A program made the position numbers and the translations under genes. Below, piece by piece: positions 19,765-30,643 of a DNA stretch of 64,000 nucleotides. Source of the stretch: Euglena gracilis (Eukaryota; Euglenida; Euglenophyceae; Euglenales); the NCBI GenBank assembly GCA_039621445.1, contig CP154957.1, positions 44,031,465 to 44,095,464 on the forward strand, in the 5' to 3' direction. Below the pieces are notes generated by a model. The model ran no database searches. It was not told the origin of the DNA and was given only the letters and a program-made list of their open reading frames with translations. The number at the start of each line of letters is the position of its first letter. Position 1 is the stretch's first letter.

Positions 19765-22399
19765 TCGCTGAGCTCTTATCTCTTTAGAGTAAGAGCGAAG
19801 CTTACCACCCCGGCCGGAGACCCCCCCACCCCCCCGCCCCCCCCGCCCCCCCCCCCCCCCCCCCCCCCCCCCCCGCCCCCCCCCGCCCCCCCCTGAGTAG
19901 GTCCGGGCCCCCGAGGATTATCGATGTGATTGGATTTCCGGGCCCCCAAAGTGAATAGCCTATAGGTTAGGGGACGATCCCTAGTTTCTCCAGAGCGCTT
20001 GGGTTCCCCGTAACTCTTCGCCAGTCCGGAGATATGGCCCGAGCAAAAAAGTTGTCTACCGTTTTTTTTTCCGGGGAAATTGCAGGGTCATTTTGGGGTC
20101 AAAAAATCGAAAATTTCAAAATATCTCGAAAACACCGCGGAGTTGCAAAAAAGTGAAGAGGACGTCCTTCCACAACTTTGGGACGCCCGATCCATCGGTA
20201 TGCGCGGTTTGGGCCGACTCCCCGCCTAGCCCGAGATATGGCCGTTTTGGGGTTTTGGGCCAGTTTGGCCAGTTTTGGCCATTTCGGGCCCGTTCGGGGC
20301 CCGAAACCGTAAATTGGCCGTATCTCGGGCTAGACGGGGAGTTGGAGCCCAAACCAGGGGGTCAATCATTAGGTTTAGGGGGGGGGTTTGACCGTTTTTT
20401 GGGGTTCCCGGGGTCTGGTTGTGCGATTTTGGGCCATTTTTGGGTATTCGGGGACCCCTGTGGGGGTTCGAGGGCCGCCGGGCTGGGTCCAAAAATCGAA
20501 AATTTCAAAATATCTCGAAAACGCTGCGGAGTTGAGGAAAGTGATGGCGACCTTATTTGACGATCTTGGAACCCCTATCGAATCGGTATGCGCGGTTTAG
20601 AACAACTCCTCGCCTAGCCCTAGATATACGGCCGTTTTGGGGGTTTTTTGGGCCCGTTTTGCCAGTTTTTGGCCCGTTCAGGGCCCGAAACCGTAATTTG
20701 GCCTTATCTCGGGCTCTAGACGGGAGTTTTGGGGACCCACCAAACCGGGGGTCAAATCTTATGTTTAGGGGGGGGGGTTTGACCGTTTTTTGGGGTTCCC
20801 GGGGTCTGGTTGTGCGATTTTGGCCATTTTTGGGTGTTCGGGGACCCCATCGCGCGCCGTCAGGGCGGCTGGGTGAGGGGGGGTCGGGTGGCAGGTCGGG
20901 ACCCCAAATTTTGAAAAATTTTTTTTTTTTTAAAAACACTTTTTTCCACTTCAGAACATCAAAAAAAGTGTTTTTGAGCAAAAAAAATTTTCCGACCCGG
21001 ACCCCCCCATGCCCCCCCCCCCTGGCTGGGGCCCGCCCGCCCCCCCCCTGGCCGGTGGTGGTGTACCGTTTTTTTTTCCGGGGAAATTGCAGGGTCATTT
21101 TGGGGTCAAAAAATCGATAAATTCAAAATATCTTGAAAACGCTGCGGAGTTGAGGAAAAGTAAAGAGGACCTCATTCCACAACTTTGGGACGCCCGATCG
21201 ATCGGTATGCGCGGTTTGGGCCAACTCCCCGCCTAGCCCGAGATACGGCCGTTTTGGGGTTTTGGGCCAGTTTGGCCAGTTTTGGCCGTTTCGGGCCCGT
21301 TCGGGGCCCGAAACCGTAATTCGCCCGTATCTCGGGCTAGACGGGGAGTTGGAACCCAAACCAGGGGGTCAATCATTAGGTTTAGGGGGGGGGTTTGACC
21401 GTTTTTTGTGGTTCCCGGGGTCTGGTTGTGCGATTTTGGGCCATTTTTGGGTATTCGGGGACCCCTGCGCGCGCTGTGAGGCCGGCTGGGCAGGGGGCCA
21501 AAAATCGAAAAATTCAAAATATCTCGAAAACGCTGCGGAGTTGAGGAAAAGTGATGGCGACCTCATTTGACGACCTTGGAACGCCCTATCGATCGGTATG
21601 CGCGGTTTGGGACAACTCCTCGCCTAGCCCGAGATATGGCCGTTTTGGGGGTTTTGGGCCAGTTTTGCCAGTTCTGGCCATTTCGGGGCCCGAAACCGTA
21701 AATTGGCCGTATCTCGGGCTAGACGAGGAGTTGGAACCCAAACCAGGGGGTCAATCATTAGGTTTAGGGGGGGGTTTTGACCGTTTTTTGGGGTTCCCGG
21801 GGTCTGATTGTGCGATTTTGGGCCAGTTTTGGGTATTCGGGGACCCCACCGGGCGCCGTCAGGGCGGCTGGGCGAGGGGGGGTCGGGTGGCAGGTCGGGA
21901 CCCAAAATTTTAAAAAAATTTTTTTCGCTCAAAAACACTTTTTTTCACTTCAGAACATCAAAAAAAGTGTTTTTGAGCGAAAAAAAATTTTCCGACCCGG
22001 ACCCCCCCCCCCCCCACCCCCCCCCCCCCCCCCCCCCTGGCTGGGCCCGCCCCTGGCCGGTGGACTTAGCCATTTTTGGGTCAAAAAGTCGAAAAAATTC
22101 GAAAAATTTTTTTTGCCCAAAACCATGATTTTTGACCTCCCGGACCCGAAAAAAGTGTTTTCGAGCCAAAAATGAGTGTTTTTCGACCCGCCAGCGCCCC
22201 GTTTGGGGCCACCAACCCATTGATTTTGGGTCAAAATCGGGTCAAAAAAGTCGAAAAAAATCGAATTTTTTTTTTGCGTAAAACCATGTTTTTTGGCCTC
22301 CCGGACCCAGAAAAACTGTTTTTGAGCCGAAAATGAGTGTTTTTCCCTGGCCGGGCCGGATTGGTCTCCCAAAGAGCTCAGCCCTACGTCACACCCTGG
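19765..22399 (+). repeat. Array unit 7 (long form)
   Basis: A 2635-bp unit with repeated CCAACTCC...GGCCG inverted-repeat blocks and two copies of the 28-bp hairpin (near 20950 and 21950). It probably arose by internal duplication. Confidence 0.85.
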
Positions 22400-22464
22400 T
22401 CGCTGAGCTCTTATCTCTTTAGAGTAAGAGCGAAGCTTACCACCCCGGCCGGAGACCCCCCCCG

Positions 22465-22507
<43 letters not shown>

Positions 22508-24667
22508 CCCCCCCCCCCCCCCCCCCGCCCCCCCCCCCGCCCCCCCCCCCCCCCCCCTGAGTAAGGTCCGGCCCCCGAGGTTATCGATGTGATTGGATTT
22601 CCGGGCCCCCAAAGTGAATAGCCTATAGGTTAGGAGAGGATCCCTAGTTTCTCCAGAGCCCTTGGGTTACCCGTAACTCTTCGCCAGTCCGGAGATATGG
22701 CCCGAGCAAAAAAGTTGTCTACCGTTTTTTTTCCGGGAAAATTGCAGGGTCATTTTGGGGTCAAAAAATCGAAAAATTCAAAATATCTCGAAAACGCCGG
22801 GGAGTTGCGAAAAAGTAAAGAGGACGTCCTTCCACAACTTTGGGACGCCCGATCGATCGGTATGCGCGGTTTGGGCCAACTCCTCGCCTAGCCCGAGATA
22901 CGGCCGTTTTGGGGTTTTGGGCCAGTTTGGCCAGTTTTGGCCATTTCGGGCCTGTACGGGGCCCGAAACCGTAAATTGGCCGTATCTCGGGCTAGACGAG
23001 GAGTTGCAGCCCAAACCAGGGGGTCAATCATTAGGTTTAGGGGGGGGTTTTGACCGTTTTTTGGGGTTCCTGGGGTCTGGTTGTGCGATTTTGGGCCAGT
23101 TTTGGGTATTCGGGGACCTCTGCGCGCGCTGTGAGGGCGGCTGGGCGAGGCGGGGTCGGGTGGCAGGTCGGGACCAAAAATTTTGAAAAAAATTTTTTCG
23201 CTCAAAAACACTTTTTTTCACTTCCGAACATCAAAAAAAGTGTTTTTGAGCAAAAAAAAATTTCCGACCCGGACCCCCCCCCCCGCCCCCACCCGGCTGG
23301 GGCCCGCCCCTGGCCGGTGGACTTAGCCATTTTTGGGTCAAAAAGTCGAAAAAAATCGAAAAAAATTTTTTTGCCCAAAATAATGTTTTTTGACCTCCTG
23401 GACCCGAAAAAAGTGTTTTGGAGCCGAAAATGAACGTTTTTCGACCCGCCAGCGCCCCGTTTTGGGCCGCCGACCCATTGACTTTGGCTCAAAACCGGGT
23501 CAAAAAAGTCGAAAAAAATCGAAAAATTTTTTTGTCCCAAAACGATGTTTTTGGGCCTCCCGGACACGGAAATCCTGTGCTTGAGCCAAAAATGAGCATT
23601 TTTCGACCGCCAGCGCCCCGTTTTGAGCCCCCAACCCATGAATTTTGGGTCAAACCCGGGCCAAAAAAGTGTAAAAAAATTGAAAATTTTTTTTGCCCGA
23701 AACGATGTTTTTTGGCCTCCCGGACCCGAAAAAACCGTTTTTGGGCCGAAAACGAGCGTTTTTCGACCCGCCGGCGCCCCGTTTTGGGCCGCCGACCCAT
23801 TGACTTTGGGTCAAAACCGGGTCAAAAAAGTCGCAAGAAAATGAAATTTTTTTTTGTCCAAAACCCTGTTTTTGGACCTCCCGGACCGGAAAAAATTGTT
23901 TTGGAGCCGAAAATGAACGTTTTGGAGCCGAAAATGAGCGCTGGCCGGGCCTCCGGTCTGCCAGGCCGCCGGGCCGCCCTCCCCCAGGTCCGGGCAATCG
24001 ATGGATGCGATTGGATATCCTAGCCCATGAAGTGAATAGCCCATATATCGGTTTTTTCACTTCAGAACATCAAAAAAAGTGTTTTTGAGCGAAAAAAAAT
24101 TTACCGACCCAGATCCCCCCCCACATGCCCCCCCCCCCCCGGCTGGGGTCCCCCTGGCCGACTTAGCCATTTTTGGGTCAAAAAGTCGAAAAAACTCAAA
24201 AAAAATTTTTCGCCCAAAACCATGTTTTTTGACCTCCCGGACCTGAAAAAAGTGTTTTCGAGCCAAAAATGAGCGATTTTCGACCTTCCAGAGCCCCGTT
24301 TTGGGCTGCCAATCCATTGATTTTGGGTCAAAACCGGGTCAAAAAAGTCGAAAAAATTCCAAAAAAAATTTTTGCCCGAAACAATGTTTTTTGGCCTCCC
24401 GGACCCAGAAAAACTGTTTCTGAGCCGAAAACGAGCGTTTTTCGACCCGCCGGCGCCCCGTTTTGGGCCGCCAAACCATTGATTTTCGGTCGAAAAGTCG
24501 AAAAAAGTCGAAAAAAAGTCGAAAAAAATCGAGAATTATTTTCGCCCGAAACGATGTTTTTTGGCCTCCCGGACCCATAAAAACCGTTTCTGAGCCGCAA
24601 ATGAGCGTTTTTCCTGGGCCGGGCCGGGGTGGTCTCCCAAAGAGCTCAGCTCTACGTCACACCCTGG
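22400..24667 (+). repeat. Array unit 8 (with fossil leader near 24000)
   Basis: A complete unit. Near 23985-24050 a degraded copy of the leader (ATCGATGGATGCGATTGGAT ... GTGAATAGCCCATAT) is fused to half of a 28-bp hairpin, which marks an old recombination junction within the unit. Confidence 0.8.
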
Positions 24668-24743
24668 TCGCTGAGCTCTTATCTCTTTAGAGTAAGAGCG
24701 AAGCTTACCACCCCCCCGAAACCCCCCCACCCCCCCCCACCCC

Positions 24744-24776
<33 letters not shown>

Positions 24777-25735
24777 ACCCCCCCCCTGAGTAGGCTCGGG
24801 CACCCGAGGATTATCGATGTGACCTGATTTCGTGACCCGAAAGGTTAATAGCCTATAGGTTAGGAGACGGTCCCTAGTTTGTCCAGAGCCCTCACTTTGC
24901 CCGCAACTCCGCGCCAGGCCGGAGATCTGGCCCGAGCAAAAAAGTTGCGTACCGTTTTTTTTCCAAAGAAATTTTGTTGGACCGGCAACAGGGGGTCATT
25001 TTGGGGGTCAAAAAATCGAAAAATTCAAAATATCTCGAAAACGCCGGGGAGTTGAAAAAAACTAAAGAGTACCTCATTCCACAACTTTGGGACGCCCTTT
25101 CCACCGGTATGCGCGGTTTGGGCCAACTCCCCGCCTAGCCCGAGATACGGCCGTTTTGTGGTTTTGCCAGCGGGGGGGCTCTGCCAAAAAGGGGTCATTT
25201 TGGGGTCAAAAAATCGAAAAATTCAAAATATCTCGAAAACGCCGGGGAGTTGAGAAAAACTAAAGAGTACCTCATTTCACAACTTTGGGACGCCCTATCC
25301 ACCGGTATGCGCAGTTTGGGCCAACTCCCCGCCTGGCCCGAGATACGGCCGTTTTTCGGTCCAAATGGCCGTTTTGTGCACTTTTCCCACTGTCCGACTT
25401 AGCCGTTTTCGGGCCAAAAAGTCGAAAAAAATCGAAAATTTTTTTTTCGCCCAAAACCATGTTTTTGGGCCTCCCGGACCCGGAAAAAGTGTTTTTGAGC
25501 TGAAAATGAGCGTTTTTCGACCCGCCAGCGCCCCGTTTTGAGCCGCCGACCCATTGACTTTGGGTCAAAACTGGGTCAAAAAAGTCGAAAAAAATCGAAA
25601 AAAAAATTTTCGCCCAACACCATGTTTTTTGGCCCCCTGGACCCGGAAAACATGTTTTTGAGCTGAAAATGAGCGTTTTTCGCCGGCCGGGCCGGAATGG
25701 TCCCCCAAAGAGCTCAGCTCTACGTCACACCCTGG
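24668..25735 (+). repeat. Array unit 9 (short, terminal)
   Basis: A 1068-bp unit of the unit-6 subfamily. Its 3' CTGG meets non-array DNA beginning TCAAATAAAGGGGGG, which defines the right edge of the array. Confidence 0.85.
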
Positions 25736-26360
25736 TCAAATAAAGGGGGGGGGGGTGGTAGCAGAGATCGCCCCCAACTATTCTCCGAGCACAATGCATT
25801 CAAACCACAAATGCCAGCCCCAGTTTGGGGCTTGGAAATGGCACAGCGGGCAGGCAGCACGATGAGGGTGCAGGTTGGGGGTGCAGTGAGCGGAGCGCAG
25901 TAGGATGGCCCACCGGATCGTGGAGGCGCTGGTGCCAGAGTCATAGCTGGCACTTCGTTTAAAACGAAGTCAAAAAAAACACGTTTTTTTTTAAAAAAAC
26001 ATGTTTTTTTTAAAAAAAACAAAAAAAACGCCATTGAGGGTCCAGGGCAAAAAAAATTTTGCCTTTAATTTTAGCTTTTTTTTTGCCCATCCTCAGGCAG
26101 AGAAAGACACCAAATTTGGCATCTTTCAAGTTGAAACATCCCAAAATGGCAGAAAAATGCCCTATTTTGACCATTCTTGTTGAAGACCTCCAAAAGTATT
26201 GGTTTTCAAGTCATTTGAGCTAAGATTGGTTCACCCTTGCGATCAAAGGCAAAATTTGGACCATCATTTTCCCCATTGTTTTTTTTGCCGTTTTTTTTGC
26301 CTGTTTTTTTTAATAAAAAACAAAAAAAACGTTTTTTTTAAAAAAAAACAAAAAAAACGC
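25736..26360. other. Post-array segment with A/T hairpin repeats; no firm gene
   Basis: It begins TCAAATAAAGGGGGG...GGTGGTAGCAG, a motif also ending the fold-back at 33394. A/T hairpins at 25966-26030 and 26280-26360 flank about 250 bases of AT-rich DNA. A minus frame over 25780-25950 is weakly protein-like. I assign no gene. Confidence 0.4.
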
Positions 26361-26363
26361 CAG

Positions 26364-26654
26364 CTATGGCCACAGTGGTTGAAGATGGTAGGCCAGCAGG
26401 TTGCGTTGCGGCATGGCGAAGGCGGCGGCGCGACAAGAAGTTGGTAAGCGCTCTCCAGGGCTAGGCCGATGTCCACCACTAGGGCGCCACCGACGAACAG
26501 GAGAGCCTCGTCCCCCAAAAAACTCTGGGCATGGGAGGGACAGGGTGGCCGCCTTGGTATGTGCTGCGGCAGCAAGCGCATCGCACTGCGCCTGCAACCC
26601 TGGGACCAGGCCGGCAGCTCCCGTAATTGCCATATGATGCCATATCTGTGACAT
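26364..26654 (-). CDS. Possible G+C-rich exon, unrecognised
   Basis: Two overlapping minus frames look coding in succession: an Ala-rich helix (GLVPGLQAQCDALAAAAHTK) and, after a +1 shift, a hydrophobic segment (ALLFVGGALVVDIGLALESA). The G+C content is high against AT-rich surroundings, as in the host exons further right. The shift could be a short intron or decay. Family unknown. Confidence 0.3.
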   Translation of the reverse strand: MSQIWHHMAITGAAGLVPGLQAQCDALAAAAHTKAATLSLPCPEFFGGRGSPVRRWRPSGGHRPSPGERLPTSCRAAAFAMPQRNLLAYHLQPLWP

Positions 26655-26744
26655 ACATACTGTTTATTGTGTCTTTTTTTTCCCTCCAACAGGTTTTGCA
26701 ATCCGACCATCAACCTTGGGTGCAATCCAACTACCGAAGTCTGG

Positions 26745-27125
26745 CTATCGAATAGAGTTCCACCTGACGATAATGGAGCGCTTGTATGGTGGCATTACCA
26801 TTCCCAGGCCAGGGTGTGTCATAAAACAAAGAGATGAAAAGACGAGCACTTGTGCTCCAACATATTGGGGAAACAATGAAACCTTGTAGTTGACCTGAAA
26901 CGCAAAAAAAAATTCACAAAAAATGAGCGCTCTGCCCCGGCTAGAGGTCTGCGATCCTTTACCTAGTTGTTGCGAAGTACGGCGGGCGGACAGGCGCAAT
27001 TTTGCCCGCGGCGGGCGTGCGTAAAACGCTTTGATCCAGGCAGACGAGGAGCGCCCCTCGCCTCCCAAAAGCTGGGTGGCTGAGAGGTTGTCCACGGCGG
27101 TGTACCTCCATGCTGTTGTTGGGTG
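26745..27125 (-). CDS. Two exons of an unrecognised minus-strand gene
   Basis: The upstream exon (about 27122-26962) reads WRYTAVDNLSATQLLGGEG... and ends at a GTAAAGG donor. A 60-70-bp intron ends TTTTGCGTTTCAG. Reading phase is kept across the junction into GFIVSPICWSTSARLFISL...VELYSIARLR and a stop near 26747. The kept phase plus canonical sites make this a credible gene 3' end. I do not recognise the family. It lies between the tandem array and the RLE frame and could belong to either a host gene or another element. Confidence 0.45.
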   Translation of the reverse strand, partial: HPTTAWRYTAVDNLSATQLLGGEGRSSSAWIKAFYARPPRAKLRLSARRTSQQLGKGSQTSSRGRALIFCEFFFAFQVNYKVSLFPQYVGAQVLVFSSLCFMTHPGLGMVMPPYKRSIIVRWNSIR

Positions 27126-27442
27126 GGGGGTCGGCTGGAGGTGGTGTGGACTCAGGAGGGAGGGGGCCGCGAATGTTGCCTGGCGTCAGAATGGTGGGGA
27201 AGGAAAATAAACATAAAGGTAAGCGGGGAAAAAAACAGCTCTTTGGCACCAAACAAAAAAAAAACATTATTCGATTTTTTTTTTCATATTATCAAACAGC
27301 CCTGTTCATTGTATAGTCTAGGTGGGGGAGACAAATAAGGCAGATGAGGAAGGCCGGCCCCTGGTGGGATACCCATGGCAATTGCCAAAAGGGCAGCTTG
27401 GGCGCGTCCAAGCCATTCGGCAGCAGTAGAGTGGCCTCCTGA

Positions 27443-28489
27443 CTGGGAGGCCTGGGCCTGCAAGATGCAATAAAGACCAGGCCAGTGGCCAGACACAGTG
27501 TCTCGTTCCCGAAAGAATTTGAGCGGTTACCATCATACTTCGTTCTGACAGGTCGCACAGTCGAACAAATCACAGGGGAGAGTCATTTGACAACTTTGAT
27601 ACTACAGGACTCCAATCGGATTCCTCACCTGGGGAAAGTGGAAAGTTCCCAGAAATTCTGGAACGACAAGCTCTCTGAGAAACGAGGAGCTGACTTGGTA
27701 ACGCATTCCACCGGGGCTGACAAGGTGCGTATTTTGAGCCAACAGAAACCTCATGCATTGGCGTGGGTGGCAGCAAACCCTTGTGCAGCAAAAAAGACAT
27801 TGATGCCCCCAGGTGAATTCCGAGCAGTTCTACAATGGACTCTGGGGATGACTGTTGTAGCTCCACACGAAGGTTTGGAGGCAAAATGTCCGCGATGTGA
27901 GACAGTGATGGATGATCAAGGGAATCACCTGGTTTGTTGCGCAAAAAACAATTTGGCACGGCGACATGCAGGAATTCAAAACTTCATCCTACAGCTGGCA
28001 CAGGCGGCAGGCTATACTGCTCGGTGTGAAGAGGGCACTGGAGATGGAAGACGACCTGGGGATGTTTTCATCACTAGGTTCGATGCAAACGGCCCGGCTG
28101 CAATAGATGTCTCAGTGCGGCATCCACTGGCGCCGTCCCACCCAGTGACTGATCAAAGCTGGGAACGGTGGCATGAAAGACAGGAGAAAGAAAAAGTGAC
28201 AAAGTACAAAGATGTATGCAGCAGGCTGGGATGGTCATTTGTGCCCCTGATCCTGGATTGTTTTGGTGGCATTGGAGATGAAGGCAGAATCTTTTTGGGG
28301 ACCTGCATCCGAGCCATCCTGGGGCAGAAGGAGCCCTGGGAAAGAAGATCCTGCGAAGCAGAGTGCTGGCAAGGACTAAGCATTGTGTTGGCCCGAGAAG
28401 TGGGTCGACAACTGTCGTGGGCTCAATGCCTGGGATCTGAAGATATGCAAAGTCCTGTTCTGGCGCATCAACCTTATAATCTGGACTAA
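27443..28489 (+). CDS. Zinc knuckle and restriction-like endonuclease region of a non-LTR retrotransposon
   Basis: The frame begins with the RT thumb motif LGGLGLQDAIKTRP after a stop at 27440 and runs about 345 codons. Counting from 27485, residues 135-151 form a C-x2-C-x9-H-x2-C knuckle. Residues 190-211 contain R-P-G-D-V ... I-D-V-S-V, which fits the RPD...D/E core of the restriction-like endonuclease that nicks target DNA in R2/CRE/NeSL-type elements, followed by a Lys/Tyr helix. The preceding RT is missing here; a decayed RT of the right type lies at 4.4-6.2 kb. Both carry GACTGGGAGGCCTGGG at the break. The domain itself is uninterrupted and ends at TAA. Confidence 0.75.
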   Translation: MGGLGLQDAIKTRPVARHSVSFPKEFERLPSYFVLTGRTVEQITGESHLTTLILQDSNRIPHLGKVESSQKFWNDKLSEKRGADLVTHSTGADKVRILSQQKPHALAWVAANPCAAKKTLMPPGEFRAVLQWTLGMTVVAPHEGLEAKCPRCETVMDDQGNHLVCCAKNNLARRHAGIQNFILQLAQAAGYTARCEEGTGDGRRPGDVFITRFDANGPAAIDVSVRHPLAPSHPVTDQSWERWHERQEKEKVTKYKDVCSRLGWSFVPLILDCFGGIGDEGRIFLGTCIRAILGQKEPWERRSCEAECWQGLSIVLAREVGRQLSWAQCLGSEDMQSPVLAHQPYNLD

Positions 28490-30520
28490 AGCACAACCTG
28501 CAGGAGGACACAAAGAATGTTTCCCGCAGGCTGCTGAGAATCAAAGGCTACTGCTGAGACCGTCCCATCACAATGATGAACAGCAGTATAGTATGTAAGC
28601 AACATACCACAATTTGGGACAGCAGCCAGAACCGACAAAGATCGGAAATCCAGCATATGACACACAAAAAACCGGTCTGAGAATACTTCCTCAGTTCCTC
28701 CGGTCCCCCCATCGCTGGCCCATCACCCTTGCTCTATGCACTTGCGGTCCACTGGCCACCCAGGACCTCTTCCAGCCATGACCAACAACATCGGGAAAAC
28801 AAGGCTTGGGACACAAAGAGCTCTGTCACAACAAACAGCTTGCATTTGCATTGCACACGATTCTTATCGTATCCCAGAAACGATGAGTCACAAAAGCCTG
28901 GTCCGAAACACTTCATCTTCACGCAAGAAGACAAAACAGGATTTGGCCCACCATGCTGGCCCATCCTGGCACCATGTAATTTGAGGCACCACCAATCACC
29001 CGCGTTAGTTATGACCGACAAAGATCGGAAATATGACACATGAGACACAAAAAAGATCGACAACGGCCCTCTTACCCTGTGACACGGCTATGTACATTGA
29101 ATGCATTACATTGTCCCCTGGTGTCTTTCTAAGTGTTTATTTTTTTGTCAGCACAAAACCATGGCTGCAAAGGGCCCAGGTGGGCCCGAAGACTTTGGGC
29201 CTGGTGGCCCTCTTGTGAGGGGGCGCTGCTGAAGTAAAAATTTTCTGAGGGTGAATCCTATTAAGAATTGGGAATCCCAGTTTTCAGCTGTATTTTTATC
29301 TGACCTTGCCCTCTGTTCTGTAGCTCACAACTGTCTTGAGTTGATTGCCAATGGCTTGGATGTCTTATCTTTATTGCTTGGTTTGAAGTTGGAAGTAGAC
29401 ACTCAAGAGTGGGGATATGGAAGCGCCAGGAGGAATATCAGGAAAATTGATGAATTGGATAAGGAAAAGTTCAAGAACCACCCAGGGGCGCCGGGGTCGC
29501 AGGGAATCAGGGATGGCGGCCCCGGTGGTCCCCGCTCACTCTACAAGTTACCGTCCTTGATGGACCTGTTGTGCAAGAAGTCCCTGGTGTGAGACACAAC
29601 CTCAAAGTATAAATCAAACAGAAGCCGAAGTCAAGCCTACCCGAAGTACCACGTCAAGAAGAATTGGTGGACGAGTTTGAGCTGTCGACAACCTATTGCT
29701 GGGCTATGCTGTTGCAGATGCTGTTGTTCCTGTTGCAGCCTTAGGCCCGTCAGCCCATCTATTGCTACCCTGCCACGCTTCCACTGCCCAGCCAGGGGCC
29801 TGAAAAGGCCCTGGCCTGCAAAGGACCTGGCCTGCAAAGGACCCCCTCAATCTAGCAAATGAGCAAGTCTCGCAGTGTTCATGTGGAATCTTCATGGTTC
29901 TCTCAAATCTCAGGTCCCTGGCCACACCATTCCCCAGCAGCCCCATTCTCTGGAGATGTGTAAAAACCCCCTCTGTCAGTGGTCTGAACAGAATCCTCAA
30001 CATGTGTGTCTTTTTTGGTAACTAGGGCCCACACTGTTGCCTTTCATTTTCCGTATGCATCTCACCCGTGCAGTTACACCCAGCCAATGGAACCGGGTTG
30101 AAACATCCCAGACCACTGACATCCCAACCCAGCCTTCCTCTCCTGCCCCCTCTCCCTCTGCAAACTCTCGTTTCCATGTACATGGTTGCTGGTGTTCTCA
30201 TTTGCTTTCATAAAATGTCTGTTCAACAGAAGCACTTTCTCCAACGTCTCGCCAGAAAAACCAATCTCAAAAAAGCTTTTATTTTTATGTTTGCCAAACT
30301 GTCGTGGAATTTTTTTTGGTGGTTTCAGAAAGTGGAATAGCTGGCATAACATTGTTTTTCATGTGTGAAAAACGGTTTTTTTCAAGTGGTTAAGGGGGTT
30401 CTTGAAAGGAATTTCTGTGGGGTCGGGTTTGGTCAAAATCCGCCTCGTCGGGAACAAATACTGCCCGTTCGTTCGACCGAAAAGGATTACAAAAAAAACG
30501 TCCGGTACTGGACATTTATT
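28490..30520. other. Mostly non-coding; short direct repeats
   Basis: No gene is assigned. ACCGACAAAGATCGGAAAT occurs twice (about 28633 and 29010), each followed by an ATATGACACA motif. CCTGGCCTGCAAAGGA is repeated in tandem at 29811-29842. A plus frame at 29251-29592 contains a Gly/Pro-rich piece followed by LYKLPSLMDLLCKKSLV, which may be an exon, but there is little to support it. Confidence 0.4.
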
Positions 30521-30643
30521 ATCCTTTCCCGGCCCGGACCGAATTTAATCCGCCGAGGTTTGGTACCCAAACCGAATTTAATCCGAGCGCCTTTGATCCC
30601 TAAGTATTAAGTACCCGGCGCCTTTAAACTACCCCCTGCCTAA
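30520..30643 (-). mobile_element. Right end of an inverted-repeat element (CTACCCCCTG terminus)
   Basis: Subterminal GAATTTAATCCG motifs and the terminal TTTAAACTACCCCCTG mirror the left end at 85-215. The DNA to its right is the 3' end of the DDE transposase gene. Confidence 0.5.

Larger units (their letters stand above)
8459..25735 (+). mobile_element. Tandem head-to-tail array of nine Helitron-like units
   Basis: Nine units begin at 8459, 10364, 12147, 14218, 16396, 18516, 19765, 22400 and 24668. Each starts TCGCTGAGCTCTTATC and ends with a small palindrome AGAGCTCAGCTCT, then ACGTCACACC, then CTGG. A 5' TC, a hairpin 10 nt before the end and a terminal CTRR are the hallmarks of Helitron rolling-circle transposons. 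Left flank GGGGGGG and right flank TCAAATAAAGG join to give the sequence seen uninserted at 8343-8354 (GGGTCAAATAAG), so there is no clear target duplication. Host bases are G/T rather than the usual A/T. No Rep/helicase frame is present, so the units are non-autonomous. A satellite with duplicated hairpin ends is the alternative. Confidence 0.6.
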
